Positions 1 to 11,356 are shown, counted from the first letter of the stretch. The stretch: 64,000 nucleotides of DNA from Gari tellinella (GCA_922989275.2 OV277871.1:61587848-61651847); one strand, 5' to 3'. A program made the numbers and translations. Notes: generated from the letters alone by a model not told the origin.

Positions 1-34
1 GACGAGCTTTGTTGTCTCTCCGGCAACTCTTGTT
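1..34 (+). repeat. 3' tail of a Helentron-like element (GGTGGCGAG family)
   Basis: The window opens inside an element whose end is a hairpin (GTTGTC, short loop, GGCAAC) followed by TCTTGTT. The same tail, in fuller form with GGTGGCGAGC before it, occurs at 30340-30378. The 5' part lies outside the window, so only the terminus is supported. Confidence 0.6.
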
Positions 35-230
35 TAAAAAAGAAATCTCGTTTCAAGACTATAACTTCAGTTGTTTAATGAATTTTCCCTTGACATACTT
101 AGTATTTTATGGCTCAGACTGTTTTTCAGATGATAGCTTTATTTCTGTTAGCTGCATTGAAACTAAGTTTCATAATAAGCTTTCTTGTCATACAAGAAAG
201 ACACCTGGATTTTGGTTTTGGTCAAATGAT
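35..230. repeat. Old degenerate repeat shared with 30379-30626 and 32087-32160
   Basis: The stretch has the same diverged blocks (AGCTTTCTTGTCATAC, then a GATTTTGGTTTTGGTC-like block) as the DNA on both sides of the HINE at 30627-32086. It is therefore a dispersed repeat, probably the body of an older Helentron-like element. The small frames across it (9-306) look non-coding. Confidence 0.5.
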
Positions 231-292
231 TTTTATGCCCCCGGCATCTGTAGATGCGGAGGCATATAGTAATTGTCCTGTCAGTCTGTCTG

Positions 293-833
293 TGCTCACA
301 AAATGATAGTTAATTTGCTAAAATTGGCTTAAATAACCAGACAGATAATTGAAAAACATTAACCTGGCCATTTCTTGTGACATTAACCTGGCTAGTTGTG
401 AGACATAGGGTTAGGGGTAGGGTTAGCCTCCAGATCATTCTATAACAAAGTTAGTATTCATTTATGTGGCTAACCACACCTATTTTAGCCACATAAAAGA
501 GATACAATAAAGAAGGATATGGCCACTTAAATAGAGATTGTGGGTAAGTCCGTCCGTCCGTCAGCTCACAAAATGATAGTTGCGTGGCTAAAATTGTGCC
601 CATAACCGAGACACATAATTGAAAAACATTAACCTGGCAGTTTCTTGTAACATTAACCTGGCCATTTCTTGTGACATTAACCTGGCCAGTTGTGGGGGTT
701 AGGGGTAGGGTTAGCCTCAAGATCATTCTATAAAATAGTTAGTATTCATTTATGTGGCTAACCACATGTATTTTAGCCACATAAAAGAGATACAATAAAG
801 AAGGATATGGCCACTTAAATGGAGATTGTGGGT
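293..833. repeat. Two tandem copies of a palindromic insert in the GTCCG tract
   Basis: Two copies (about 293-546 and 563-833) each begin CTCACAAAATGATAGTT, carry two or three copies of CATTAACCTGGCC and a GGGTTAGGGGTAGGGTTAG block, and end with TTTTAGCCACATA and GGCCACTTAAAT. A GTCCGTCCGTCC spacer separates them. The outer parts are partly inverted (GTGGCTAAAAT against ATTTTAGCCAC). A relative with the same CATTAACCTGGCC core and clear terminal inverted repeats sits in the microsatellite of another HINE at 36502-36756. It is likely a MITE-like insert. Confidence 0.5.
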
Positions 834-996
834 ACCTCTGTCTGTCCGTCACGTTGTCTGTCTGCACCTGTATCTCTAAAACCGATAAACAGATTTGGAT
901 GAAACTTGGTATAGTTATTTGTCATTATAGAAGCACCGTGGGAATTTAAACTTTTTTCAGAAAATTTTAGGAATTTATTAGTTATCTGCCATTTTT

Positions 997-2037
997 AGCT
1001 CACCTGAGCCGAAGACCAGGATGAGCTATTGTGACCGCTCTTCGTCCGGCGTCCGGCGTCCGTCTGCCGTCGTCCGTCCACATTTTCAAACAACATCTCC
1101 TCAGAAACCACTGACCCAATTTCAACCAAACTTTGTCAGAAGTATCAGTGACAAGGGGGAACGAAATCTTGTTCAAAGTTTTTGGCTAGAGTTATTCCCC
1201 TTGCCGTGGGACCAGATTTTCTAACATGACCGTATGGATAACTTTTAATGCATAAGAAAATCTTAAAAAATCTTCTTCTCAGAAACCCAAAGGCCCAGAC
1301 CTTTGATATTTGGTATGTATCATTATCTAATGATCTTCTACCAAGAATGTTCAAAGCTTGACCCTGGGGCCAAAAATGGCCCCGCCCTTGGGCTTATCAG
1401 TTTTTCTTAGGAAAACCTTTAAAAATCTTCTTCTCTGAAACTGTAAGGCCTAGATCATTTATATTTGACATGTAGCTTTGCCATAGAGTCCTCTACCAAA
1501 GTTGTTCAAATAATAACCCCTTGGTCAAAATTGGTCCCGCGCGGGGCTTATCAGTTTTACATAGACTTATATAGGAAAATCTTTAAAAATCTTCTTCTCC
1601 TAAACTGTATGGCCTAGATCTTTAATATTTGACATAAAGCTTTGCCTTGTGGTCCTCTACCAAGATTGTTCAAATTATGACCCCCGGGCCAAAAATTGCC
1701 ACGCCCTCGGGCCTAATAGTTTTTCATAGGAAAACCTTTAAAAATCTTCTTCTCTGAAACCGTAAGGCCAAGATCAATTATATTTGACATGTAGCTTTGC
1801 CCTATGGTACTCTACCAAGATTGTTCAAATTATGACCCCTTGATCAAATTTGGCCCGCCCCGGGGCTTATCTGTTTTACATAGACTTATATAGGAAAACC
1901 TTTAAAAATCTTCTACTCTAAAACTGTAAGGCCCAGATTCTTAATATTTGACATATAGCTTTGCCTTGTGGTTCTCTACCAAGTGTGTTCAAATTATAAC
2001 CCCGGGCCAAAATTGGCCCCACGCAGGGGCTTATCAG

Positions 2038-2068
<31 letters not shown>

Positions 2069-4578
2069 GTGAGCTATTGTGACCGCTCATTGTCCGTAGT
2101 CCGTCTGTCCGTCTGTCCGTTCACTTTTACTTCAAACGACATCTCCTCTGAACCCGGGGATTGTAGGGCGGATTCAAACTGCTCATGATGTTCCTTGGAT
2201 GCTTCTCTACAGAAATTGTTAAAATGAAACTTTCAAGTGGACTACTTATTGTAATTTATTTAAAAAAGTGAAAAACTTTAAACAATCTTCTTGTAAAAAA
2301 CTGCTAGGCCCACAGCTTTGATATTTGTTTTTTAGTATCTCCTGGTGATTCTCTCTCAAAATTGTTAATATCAAAACTAAAACTGACCATAGGGATTCAC
2401 CATAGGGATTTTTTCATTGCCGCTTTATGCAGGATTCATTGCCGCTTTATTCAGGTTATACTGTTTTACTGAAGGTTTAAGCAGGGTTTCAAGCACCCTT
2501 ATACTAAATCACCTATATTTGCAAACAGTTTGGATCCAGGTCAGATGCCACATAATGCAGCATCTAATCTGGATCTAAACTATTTGCCACTCATTTACAT
2601 ATTTTCTTATATTTAGAAAATATAAGTTATTATTTTTTACATATTTCACATACAAACATTTGGAGCAGACAACAGTTCAGCATGATAATAGTCAGTTCTC
2701 CCTGAGACGGTCTCTTATTGCATAACTGACCCAAAGCTAGCTCTGAACTCAGGTCACTGAGATACATAGCAGAAATTATGATGTCTGCTATTTTGTGCTC
2801 AAGCACAACTTAGTTCAAGGCATATTACTTTTGGTATGTCTTTTTGTTTGTTTGTTTATCTTTCTGTCTATCAGTCCACAATTAATTCTTGGCCATAAAC
2901 AGTATGGTTCCAGGTCAGATGCCACATAATGCTGCATCTAATCTGGATCCAAATTTGCCACTCATTTACATATAGTTTCCTATATTTAGAAAATGTAAAT
3001 AATGATATTTATTAACCTATTAACGCATACATATTCCTTTTTATGTCTTTAATTTATTCTTCCACAGAAGAAAATAATTTCACTTTATACAGTCATTGTT
3101 GTCTTTAACAATTGCTTCAAATGACATCTCCTCATATATTGCTGAAAAGATTTCAACCATGTTCCTTGGGTCAAGTTGTTTCAAAATTGTTCAAAGAATT
3201 AAAAACAATGTAGAACTCTGGTTGCCATGGCAACCAAGTGAAAAAATAAGGAAATCTTAAAAAATCTTCTTGTCTGAAACTACAAGGGCCAGATCTTAGA
3301 CATTTGTCACATAGCATCATCTACAGGTCCTCTATCAAGTTTGTACAAACTATGCCCCTGGGGTCAAAATTGGCCCCGCCCCGGGGGTCACAGTTTTACA
3401 TAGAGTTATATAGTTAAATTTTTCAACGTCTTCTCCTCTGAAAATAATATGGCCAGAGCTTTGATATCTGGCATGGTGACACTTTTAGATGTCCTATACC
3501 AATAAGGTTCAAATGGTTCTGGTCGATTGCATATCATCTACAGGTCCTCTATCAAGTTTGTACAAATTATGCCCCTGGGGTCAAAATTAGCCCCACCCGG
3601 GGGTCACAGTTTTCAAACGTCTTCTTTTCTGAAGCTAATATAGCCAGAGCTTTGATATTCGGCATGGTGTTACTTCTAGATGTCCTTTATCTATTTTGTT
3701 CAAATGGTTCCAGTCTGTTGCATATGTAGGTCACAGGAGCTAAAAACAGATTTTTTCAATGGAAACTTAAAAAAAATCTTCATGTCTAGAACCCTAGTAC
3801 CCTGATCTTAGATATTTGGAACATAGCATCATCTACAGGTCCTCTATTAAGATTGTTCAAATTATGCCCCTCGGGTAAAAAACTTTATAACTTGGGTCAT
3901 GTCGTACAAAGGTCAATGTCAATTTTGAGATATTTCCCAGTGTCATATTTTCTTGTCTTTGAGATAACTCCAGTTCTACTGATGTTAACCCATTACCCCA
4001 TACATATGCCTTTTTACGCCTTTAATTTATTCCTCCTCTAAAGAAAATAATTCCACTTTATATAGTCATAAACATGTAAGATATAAGAAATAGTATCTAT
4101 ATCTTAGTAGATGATAACTTAAAGCAGGTTGAAAGTAAAGCAGAGTGCGCAATAAATAATCATATGGAAATACATGTAGCTTGATAAGAAGAAGTGTCAT
4201 GGATAAGGGCCATAACTCTGCCAACAATATTTTTTTAAGTTATTCCAATTTGTCATGTTTTTTTTTGTCTGGAAGATAATTCCATTTACAGCTATATTAA
4301 AATGTTGTCTTGCCTATTAAGCTAAGGCACAATGACCTCAGGTGAGCGAATTAAGGGCCATGGCCCTCTTGTATAGGAAAACCTTTAAAAATCTTCTTCT
4401 CTTAAACCGTAAGGCCCAGATCACTAATATCTTACATGTAGCTTCGCATTGTGGTCCTCTACCAAGATCAAATTATGGCACCTGGGTCATAGCTATATCA
4501 AAATGTTGTCTTGCCCAGTCAGATTCTATGGTACAGTTCCCTCAGGTGAGCGAAATGTGACCCTCTGGGTCTCTTGTT
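997..4578 (+). mobile_element. Helentron-like element, AGCTCACCTGAGCC family (host of a nested copy)
   Basis: It begins with the AGCTCACCTGAGCC hairpin directly after five T's, then a GTCCGGCGTCC-type microsatellite. Its body has repeats of about 160 bp marked by AATCTTCTTCTC at about 1260, 1420, 1590, 1740 and 1905. It ends with CTCAGGTGAGCG, a short GGGTCTC hairpin and TTGTT. The flanks TGCCATTTTT and GTGTTAAAAATGCC rejoin to the intact site seen at 9549-9571 and 25011-25028, which defines both ends. A second complete element (2044-4373) sits inside it. Confidence 0.75.
2044..4373 (+). mobile_element. Nested long-form Helentron-like element, AGCTCACCTGAGCC family
   Basis: The 5' hairpin AGCTCACCTGAGCC / GGCTCAAGGTGAGCT is followed by (GTCCGTCT)n. 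The 3' end has CTCAGGTGAGCG, hairpin GGGCCATGGCCC and TCTTGT. The middle is nearly the same as 41080-42660 and partly the same as 45160-45549, so it is a defined long subfamily. It includes two GGATCC-bounded hairpins (2531-2577, 2906-2953), a decayed inner head at 2796-2870 and an ATGCCCCTGGGGTC array. The surrounding element resumes at ATAGGAAAACC, with about a dozen bases of the expected junction missing. No coding sequence is seen. Confidence 0.75.
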
Positions 4579-4766
4579 GTGTTAAAAATGCCATATTTAA
4601 CAGTTTTTACACTATCAACTACAGTATTCAACATATTTTGTTTATACTTGCACACAATGTCTATAAGTACAAGTTCTTGAAGGTGTGCAATTATTGTCAA
4701 AAAAAGTTACTTGTGACTAGAGTTATCTGCCCTTGATGTACTTAGAAATGCTAGAAAATGCTTTAT

Positions 4767-5044
4767 TATGATTTTTTATGATTTTTAGGATTGCTGAATG
4801 TCCGTCGTCCGTCCTTCCGTCTGTTCACAATTAACACTCTAGCGCCTACAAATTTCATCTGATCTTCATGAAACTTCATGACAATGTTAGTCTTGATGAA
4901 ATCTAGGTCAAGTTTAAATGTGGGTCATGTCTGGTCAAAAACTAGGTCACTAGGTCAAATCATAGAAAAACCTTGTTAACACTCTAGAGGCTACAAATCT
5001 CAATGGATCTTACTGAAACTTTGTCAGAATGTTTGCCTCATTGA
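4767..5044 (+). repeat. Truncated HINE head (TGGCAC type) abutting the LINE 3' end
   Basis: It starts TTTTTAGGATTGCTGAATGTCCGTCGTCC without the usual hairpin in front and carries the TAGGTCACTAGGTCAAAT repeat of the AGCTCACCTGGCAC family. It stops in GTTTGCCTCATTGA, where LINE sequence begins. No matching remainder lies beyond the LINE's other end at 13025, so this is a fragment and not an interrupted whole element. Confidence 0.6.
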
Positions 5045-5621
5045 CATTGAGTCCCCATTTCTTGTGAACCCAGTGTTTGCAACCATTACAGAAGATGCTG
5101 TTTCTGCCCACACCTGTGCGGCAAACAGCACAATGGTACTTGCCAACACTCTGTAGAATGTCCATGCCAGTGCCACAGATCATGATTTTAGTTTTGCCAG
5201 CATTTACTCTAAGTCCTTTCTCTTCCATGGCCTCTTTCCAAACCAGAAGTCTCCTGACACATTCCTCAAGTGACTCTGTGATGATCACTAGGTCATCTGC
5301 ATAGAGATCCTCCCAGGGGACGCCCGTCCGGAACTCGTGCGAGAGGGCTTCCAGTACAATGATGAAGAGCAATGGGCTGAGTATAGAGCCCTGGTGTACA
5401 CCGACTTTCACTTCAAACTCGTTGCTATGACCCTCTCCAACACGAACACAGCTACGCACATTTGCGTACATTCCTTGAACCAGACGGACAATCCATTCTT
5501 CCACACCAAGTTTTCTCATGGCCCACCATATCACTTTCCGAGGGACCCGATCAAGCGCCTTCTCTAGATCTACAAAGGCCATGTAGAGCTTCATGTCCAT
5601 TGCTAGATGTTTTTCCTGCAT
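5045..5621 (-). pseudogene. LINE reverse transcriptase, palm domain and C-terminal Cys/His motif
   Basis: The open frame holds AFVDLEKALDRVPR (RT motif with the first catalytic Asp), GVHQGSILSPLLF (motif B region) and DLYADDLVI (YADD catalytic centre), then a conserved NAGKTKIMI segment. It closes with CAVCRTGVGRNSIFCNGCKHW, a paired-cysteine motif typical of invertebrate RTE proteins. Catalytic residues look intact. The last residues of the frame, after KHWVHKK, come from HINE DNA and not the LINE. A frameshift near 5650 separates this block from 5686-6435, so it would not be made as one protein. In life the domain copies element RNA into DNA at a nicked target in the nucleus. Confidence 0.85.
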
Positions 5622-5685
5622 CTGACGAACAACAAAAATTGCGTCTGTAGTGCCTCTGCCTGGTACAAAGCCAAACTGAGAGTTA

Positions 5686-6435
5686 TCATTCTATCGTCAC
5701 CAACTGTCTGATGAGGCCATCCACAATTCGCTCTAAGATTTTCATGACCTGGTCTATTAGTTTGAGACCACGGTAGTTACCTCTGTCAAGAGCATCACCC
5801 TTGCCTTTGTAGATGCAGACAATGCAACTCTCCCCCCAGTCAGAGGGGATTCTGCCTTCACGAATGATTGCAATTACAAGGTCGCAAATCATGGTAGCAC
5901 CTGCATCACCTGCTGCTTGGATCATTTCCACCACAATGCCAGATGGTCCTGCAGCTTTACCCGTCTTCATCTTTGAAATGGACTTTTTCACCATATCAAC
6001 TGTGACTGGGATAGATGGACCTTCTACTGGTGGTTCCTTGGTCAGGTGCTCAGGGTCCCACTCAAATTCCACGTTGAGGAGCCTTTCAAAGTGTTCTTGC
6101 CAGGCCTGCTGCTTAGCGGACACACTTAAGGACATCTCTCCTGCATCATTCCTTACTGGCTTCTCACCTATGACATCACCATTCTCTTTTCGCATCTGGT
6201 TTGCAAGGCGGAAGACATCGGATTTATTGGGGTCAATGTTCTCGTACATGACCTTTTCTGCCTCGTGCCGAGCATGATGAACTGTGCGCCTAACTGCATG
6301 TTTGGCTGAGTCATAGGATGTCCTAGTGCTTGCTTTCATTGCCTTGAATGCCCGCCGCTTTTCTGTGACTGCCGCATCAACTTGTTCCACCACCATGTTT
6401 CCCGCCGCCAGCGATGTGGCTTTGTTGTGCCACAC
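5686..6435 (-). pseudogene. LINE linker and reverse transcriptase N-terminal part
   Basis: About 249 codons. The N-terminal half is basic and helical (RRAFKAMKAS, HARHEAEKVMYE). It is followed by KMKTGKAAGPSGIVVEMIQA, the conserved segment just ahead of the RT fingers, and by IREGRIPSDWGESCIVCIYK and KGDALDRGNYRGLKLID, which match RT motifs 0-1 of RTE and BovB LINEs. It continues into the palm block at 5045-5621 after a frame change near 5650-5690. It is separated from the endonuclease block by another disruption near 6440-6470. Confidence 0.82.
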
Positions 6436-6466
6436 ACCTCCTCTGTTGTATTGAGTAGATCTGTCT

Positions 6467-7012
6467 TTAGGTTAGCCCAGATTTCCTCAGTTGCAGTAAT
6501 GGATGCACTTGATGAGGTAGCAACACGGGAGTTGAAGACCTCCTGGAAATGTCCGCGCGTAAGTGCGTCTTTGAGCTTCCAGGTTTTAAGGCGGGGGTGA
6601 ATTTGCGTTTGACTTGATGAGGCCTGTCAATCTTCAGGTCGCACACCAGGAGTTTGTGTTGTATGTCACATTCCTCACCAGGGATCACCTTCACATCTGT
6701 GACAAACTTGCACATACTTTTGCGGAGCAGGATGAAATCGATTTGTGTGGCTGCAGCTCCTGATTGGTATGTTATGAGGTGGCTATCACGCTTCTTGAAG
6801 CAGGTGTTACCAAGGAGCAGGTCATTTGCTGAAACCAGCGCCTGAAACCCCTACATGGCCATTCCAATCCCTGCATGGTATCAGGAGTTCTGAAGCTGGA
6901 ATCTTTGCAGTAACAGCATGCAGCTGATCATAGAACTGGTCTTTTTCACTGTCTCCAACCCCACGTTGTGGTGCATAGACCGACAGGATGGTGAGCACAC
7001 TCTGGCCTACTA
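6467..7012 (-). pseudogene. LINE endonuclease, C-terminal part
   Basis: Two frames make up this block. The upstream one has VLTILSVYAPQRGVGD and PCRDWNGHVG. Most relatives have GDFNGHVG here, so the Gly before the Asp is Cys in this copy. The downstream one has AATQIDFILLRK and IPGEECDIQHKLLVCDLKI, carrying the D and H positions of the APE-like active site. A stop and frame change near 6815-6845 separates them. Vertebrate proteins annotated as craniofacial development protein 2-like derive from this endonuclease class. The block begins directly at the pogo-type insert. Confidence 0.8.
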
Positions 7013-8005
7013 CAGTATAACCTCTGTCGATCGACACCTCTCTTGGCCGGAAACCTCTGTTATCCGACCCTGCTGTTTGGTCCCGGCCGTTTCCCTATTT
7101 GTTTTATGTAACCAAACTATCTCTTGATCGGTTCCTCTGTTAACCGTTATCCGACACACCTTGACGGTCCGATGAAGGCAAATTAGAGGTTTTTCACACC
7201 TCGTTATCCGACGGTATGCTGACCTGTGATCATTGACAGCGACTATGCATGCGCAGGTGATAATGACACATATTGTCGGATGGCCGTGTAAAACAAAGTG
7301 TGTGGCTTTAACAGTCAGTGAATGATGTGAGGGTTAATACGATTTAATTTAAAAGCTAACAAATGTAAGCAACCCATTCAGTGTCGCAGTGCCGAAATCC
7401 CAACACATCCCATCCTTTCCAACAATGGCTGCCAATCGTCCTCACTGTCAACATGAGAAGTCCGAAATATATATCTAATGCGCCCTCCGCATAAGTCAAA
7501 CCTATATCACTATTCGCAGGTGTAATAGTGTATGATAAATTTATATTGAGCGACAATAAATACATTCACGCGTTTTGAAGTTTTTGTTAATTTCCCGCGA
7601 ATTCGACATAACGAGAATGGACTGTACTTGTACATAAAATGTAAATACGAATGTGCTGATGTTTTCGCCGAGCCCTTGATATGTAAATGCGTGTTTACTT
7701 CCGATTGTACACTATACACGTTTTATGCCTACTGTAGTTTAAAGGAATAATGGGAAAAACAGTGTAGATCCGGAACAGGGGGCTCCTATTTTATTCTGGA
7801 ACGATCTGATAAGGATATATGCTGTATGCTGCAGTCATACATATTTAATATGTCAACTGGCATCGGCGAATTCCCCTCGCAGCGAAAATGGACTAAATAT
7901 TTTGGTGTGTGAACTTAGGTATAATAAATTCCGTTAACCGACAACCTCTCTTAACTGACTTACAAAGGTGGAACCAAGGGGTGTCGGATAACAGAGGTTA
8001 TACTG
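7013..8005. mobile_element. Pogo/Tigger-type non-autonomous element
   Basis: The ends are inverted: CAGTATAACCTCTGT at 7013, and GTGTCGGATAACAGAGGTTA with TACTG at the right edge. A TA flanks each side (7011-7012 and 8006-8007). CAGT-starting ends with a TA target are typical of pogo-type Tc1/mariner relatives. The 993-bp interior has no transposase and several ATCCGAC-type repeats near both ends. The insertion lies in the LINE endonuclease, and the host frame rejoins after removal. Confidence 0.85.
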
Positions 8006-8201
8006 TATCAATTTTACCAGGATGATTCTGTCTGATATTCTTTGCACTTCAAAGATTTTCTCGATCCATTCTTCAGCTACAAATATGCCAACGCCAGCTG
8101 TACCCTTGTTGTTTCCAGACCAGATAAGCTTGTATTTGGTGTCTTTGCCCATGATAATGCGGCAGTGAACACCACGGTATCTAGTTTCTTGGACACAACA
8201 G
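8006..8201 (-). pseudogene. LINE endonuclease, middle fragment between two inserts
   Basis: A 196-bp island encodes CVQETRYRGVHC (the QE motif with the metal-binding Glu) and, further on, GVGIFVAEEWIEKIFEV and ISDRIILVKLI. It joins the 12430+ part at RVDIC/CVQET once the Harbinger-like insert and one CAG are removed. It joins the 6467-7012 part at KLI/VGQSVL once the pogo insert and one TA are removed. Both joins are in frame, so both insertions came after the LINE. Confidence 0.85.
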
Positions 8202-8586
8202 GGGCCGTATTCTGAAACATTCTAAGTATTTTAATTAGAAATTTCTAAACTCTAACATTTTCTACTAAGATTATTTTTCGCTAACTTTTACTCTAAGAAA
8301 ATACTAAATTATTTTCTTAGCGAAAAAAAAACTAAGAGTAAATTATGGCCGTTGTCAGGGACTTTCCCGACTAAAATGACGTCACTCTTCTCGCATACTA
8401 ACATGTGTGACTGTTTATTTGCGGTGTAGTTTTCGGGTTTGTTTTCTCCTCCCGTTTATAAAGCAGCAAGCATTGTCCCAGAATAAGTAGAATAGATAAT
8501 TAATTGAATAAAAAGTGTTTATACATAAGCGTAAATACATAATTAGGTTCACAATTATAATTAACTAACAAGCCAAATTTCAACGA

Positions 8587-8662
8587 AGTCGCCGTAGCTC
8601 AATCGATAGCGACTCTGCCTGGCATGACGGGGGTCGCCGGTTCGAGCCACACAGGGTACGAT
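8587..8662 (+). other. tRNA-like sequence (pol III A and B boxes), left arm
   Basis: TAGCTCAATCGATAGCG resembles a tRNA A box and GGTTCGAGCCA a B box, spaced as in a tRNA. A T-run after GGGTACGATC could end pol III transcription. The acceptor and T stems pair poorly, so this is more likely a tRNA-derived SINE head or tRNA pseudogene than a working tRNA. It is mirrored at 11663-11738. Confidence 0.5.
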
Positions 8663-8900
8663 CTTTTTTTTTCTTAACAACCCCCTTCTTTTTCTTTTTA
8701 ATTATCATCACTAGTTCCATAGATTCATTTCTTTAAATACAAATAACTGCTTTATCCTTCCACTGCCAAACTTTTGTGATAGTTTACTCCTTTAAATGTT
8801 CTTGTCGTCTGCTTCAATTTTGTTGCCTGCAATATCGTTTCAAAGCCTTAAATGTAAGGAAGTATAACTGAAAAGAATTCAATACGAGTGTCAAACAGTC

Positions 8901-8950
8901 TGGATCCTGATCAGACGCCGCGTTTTGCGAAACGCGGCGTCTGATCAAGG
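8901..8950. repeat. GC-rich perfect hairpin (left arm)
   Basis: GATCAGACGCCGCGTTT, a short loop, and AAACGCGGCGTCTGATC form a perfect stem next to GGATCC. A shorter version lies in the right arm at 11357-11405. Diverged relatives bounded by GGATCC occur at 2531-2577, 2906-2953, 41291-41338, 41667-41712, 45386-45432 and 46383-46430, inside HINEs. Confidence 0.7.
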
Positions 8951-9356
8951 TGCAAAATGTTTGCAAACGTTCCTTTAGGCGAGAGTGAGTATAATTCTCA
9001 CAGTTTCATTGTCGTCTGCTTCAATTCTGTTGTCTGCAGTATCTTTTTAAAGTTAATTGTATGACTGAAAAGAATTCAATACGAGTGCCAAATAGTTTGG
9101 ATCCTGATAATAGATCCAATCTGTTTTCAAACGCGCATTTAGGCGCCAGAGTGAAAGGGTTAAAGCATGCTAGAATTGATGTAAAAGTCTCCAATTAGAG
9201 GTTTCCTTCTTATTGACAGCCTGCTTTAAAAGAAACCCTCTTATTATGCTAAGCGCGACTTGGATAACATTTGTTAACAGTTTCTATACAGTAAAGATCC
9301 AGATAACGCGGCGTCTGATATGATCCAAACTTGTTTGCCAGTCATATTTTACTGTT

Positions 9357-11079
9357 TTTATCCCCTGCCGAAAGGCAGAGGGATACTGTTTTAGGTCTGT
9401 CCGTCCGGCTGTCCGTGCGTGCGTGCGTGCGTGTGTGTGTGCGTGCGTGCGTTTTGATTTGGATCAAACTTGGTATACTTATTTGTCTTCATAGGAGCAC
9501 CGTGGAAAATCAAATTTTTTTCAGAAAATTTTAGGAATTTATTAGTTATCTGCCCTTTTTGTGTTAAAAATGCCGTCCGTGCGTCCGTCACATTTTCCGT
9601 CCGCAACTGTATCTCCGAAACCTATAAACAGATTTGGATTAAACTTAGTATACTTATTTGTCATCATAGGAGCACCGTGGGAAATCAAAATTTTTTCAGA
9701 AAATTTTAGGAATTTATGAGTTATCTGCCCTTTTTGTGTTAAAAATGCCATATTTAACAGTTTTTACACTCTAGCAACTACAGTATTCAACATATTTTGT
9801 TTATACTTGCACACATTGTCTATAAGTACAAGTTCTTGCATGTGTGCAGTTATTGTAAAAAAAGGATACTTCTGACAAGAGTTATCTGCCCTTGATGTAG
9901 TTAGAAATGCTAGAAAATGCTTTATTTTGGTATTGTTTACATACTAGAGCCTATAAATATGCATGGATTTTTGAAAAAACTTTCTTGAATTATGTATGGC
10001 TATTAGTTTTCAAATGAATTTGATTATTGTTGAAAACGGAGAAATTAGTCATGAGTTATCTGCCCTTGATAAGTAAAAAAAGCCATATTTAACTGTTTTT
10101 ACTCTCTGGCAACTACAATTATGAATGGATTTAAATGATACTTGCACACGATGTCTATCAGTAAAAGTTCTTGAAGGTGTGCAATTATTGTCAAAAAAGG
10201 ATACTTGTGGCAATAGTTATCTGCCCTTGATGTACTTTGAAATGATAGAAAATGCTTTATTTTAGAATTGTTTACATCCTAGTATCTATAAATATGCATG
10301 AATTTTGATAAAACAAATTCTTAAACTATGTATGGCTATTAGTTTTCAAATACTTGTTATCATTTTTGAAAAACGGAGAAACTAGTCAACAGTTATCTGC
10401 CCTTGATGAGTAAAAAAAACCCATATTTAACAGTTTTTACCATCTAGAAACTACAGTCTTTAATGGATTTTGATTTAACTTACACATTATGTATATAAAT
10501 ATAAGGGTAGCAATTATTGTCAAAATAGGATACTTTGTGGCAAGAGTTATCTGCCCTTTATGTACTTAGTAATGCTCAACATGGCTTTATTGTTTACATG
10601 CTATTGTGTACAAATGTGAATGGATTTTGAAAAAAAAAATAAAATCATATATGGCTATTATTTATAGAATGAGTTCAATTATTATCGAAAATGTGCAAAT
10701 TAGTCAAGAATACTCTGCCCTTGATGAGTTGAAAATGTGTTTACACTCTAGTAAATTCTACAGTTCTGATTTTTTTTAATAATACTTGCACACAATTATA
10801 AGTTCTTGAAAGTGTTTAATTACTGTTGAATTTGAATCAAGAGTTACCTGCCCCTGTCATACTTAGATTTATAATGCTACAAACGGCTTTATTTTTTGTA
10901 TTGTTTAGGCTTTAAAATGTACAAAATTGTTTGGATTTTATAAAACTTTGTAAAAAGCTTTTGAATGTTGATCTTTAAAGACAGGTGATCACCATTTGCC
11001 CCTTCCTCCCACAATAAAGTTTGCCACTTTCTTCTGGACAATCGCTGCGGCAGGGGATATCAGCTCTAAGGTGCTTGTT
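9357..11079 (+). mobile_element. Helentron-like element, TATCCCCTGCCG family (complete)
   Basis: Five T's are followed by the hairpin TATCCCCTGCCG / GGCAGAGGGATA, then GTCCGTCC and a GTGCGTGC microsatellite. The body has about nine units marked by GTTATCTGCCC, spaced about 130-176 bp. The 3' end is GCGGCAGGGGATA then CTAAGGTGCTTGTT. Closely similar copies lie at 24627-26301 and 30627-32086. It sits in the centre of the Harbinger-like element. Confidence 0.85.
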
Positions 11080-11356
11080 AAGTTTTGAAAGTATCAAATT
11101 GATTATGTTGTTTTCTGCAGATGATGTGTTTGCAGCAGATGACAATTCTGCATTACAATGGTTAAACATCAATCTGCAGGACACTTTTCTTAATGCTTTT
11201 CAAATATCAAGAAATAGTAGAAACATGAAAGTCATTACTAGAACTAGCAGGCTGACAATAAGAAGGAAAATTTCTAATTGGAGACTTTTACTTCAATTTT
11301 AGCATGCTTTAACCCTTTCACTCTCAATGGCGCCTAAAAGCACGTTTGCAATCAGT

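Noticed and set aside
5077..6600. Plus-strand frames opposite the LINE (5077-5650, 5813-6277, 6382-6600)
   Set aside because: They are antisense shadows of the reverse transcriptase and endonuclease frames.
9391..9606. Minus frame repeated in all TATCCCC-family copies (also 9542, 24598, 24818, 30710)
   Set aside because: The sequence recurs because the element recurs. The peptides are translations of the microsatellite and first body units, with no domain.
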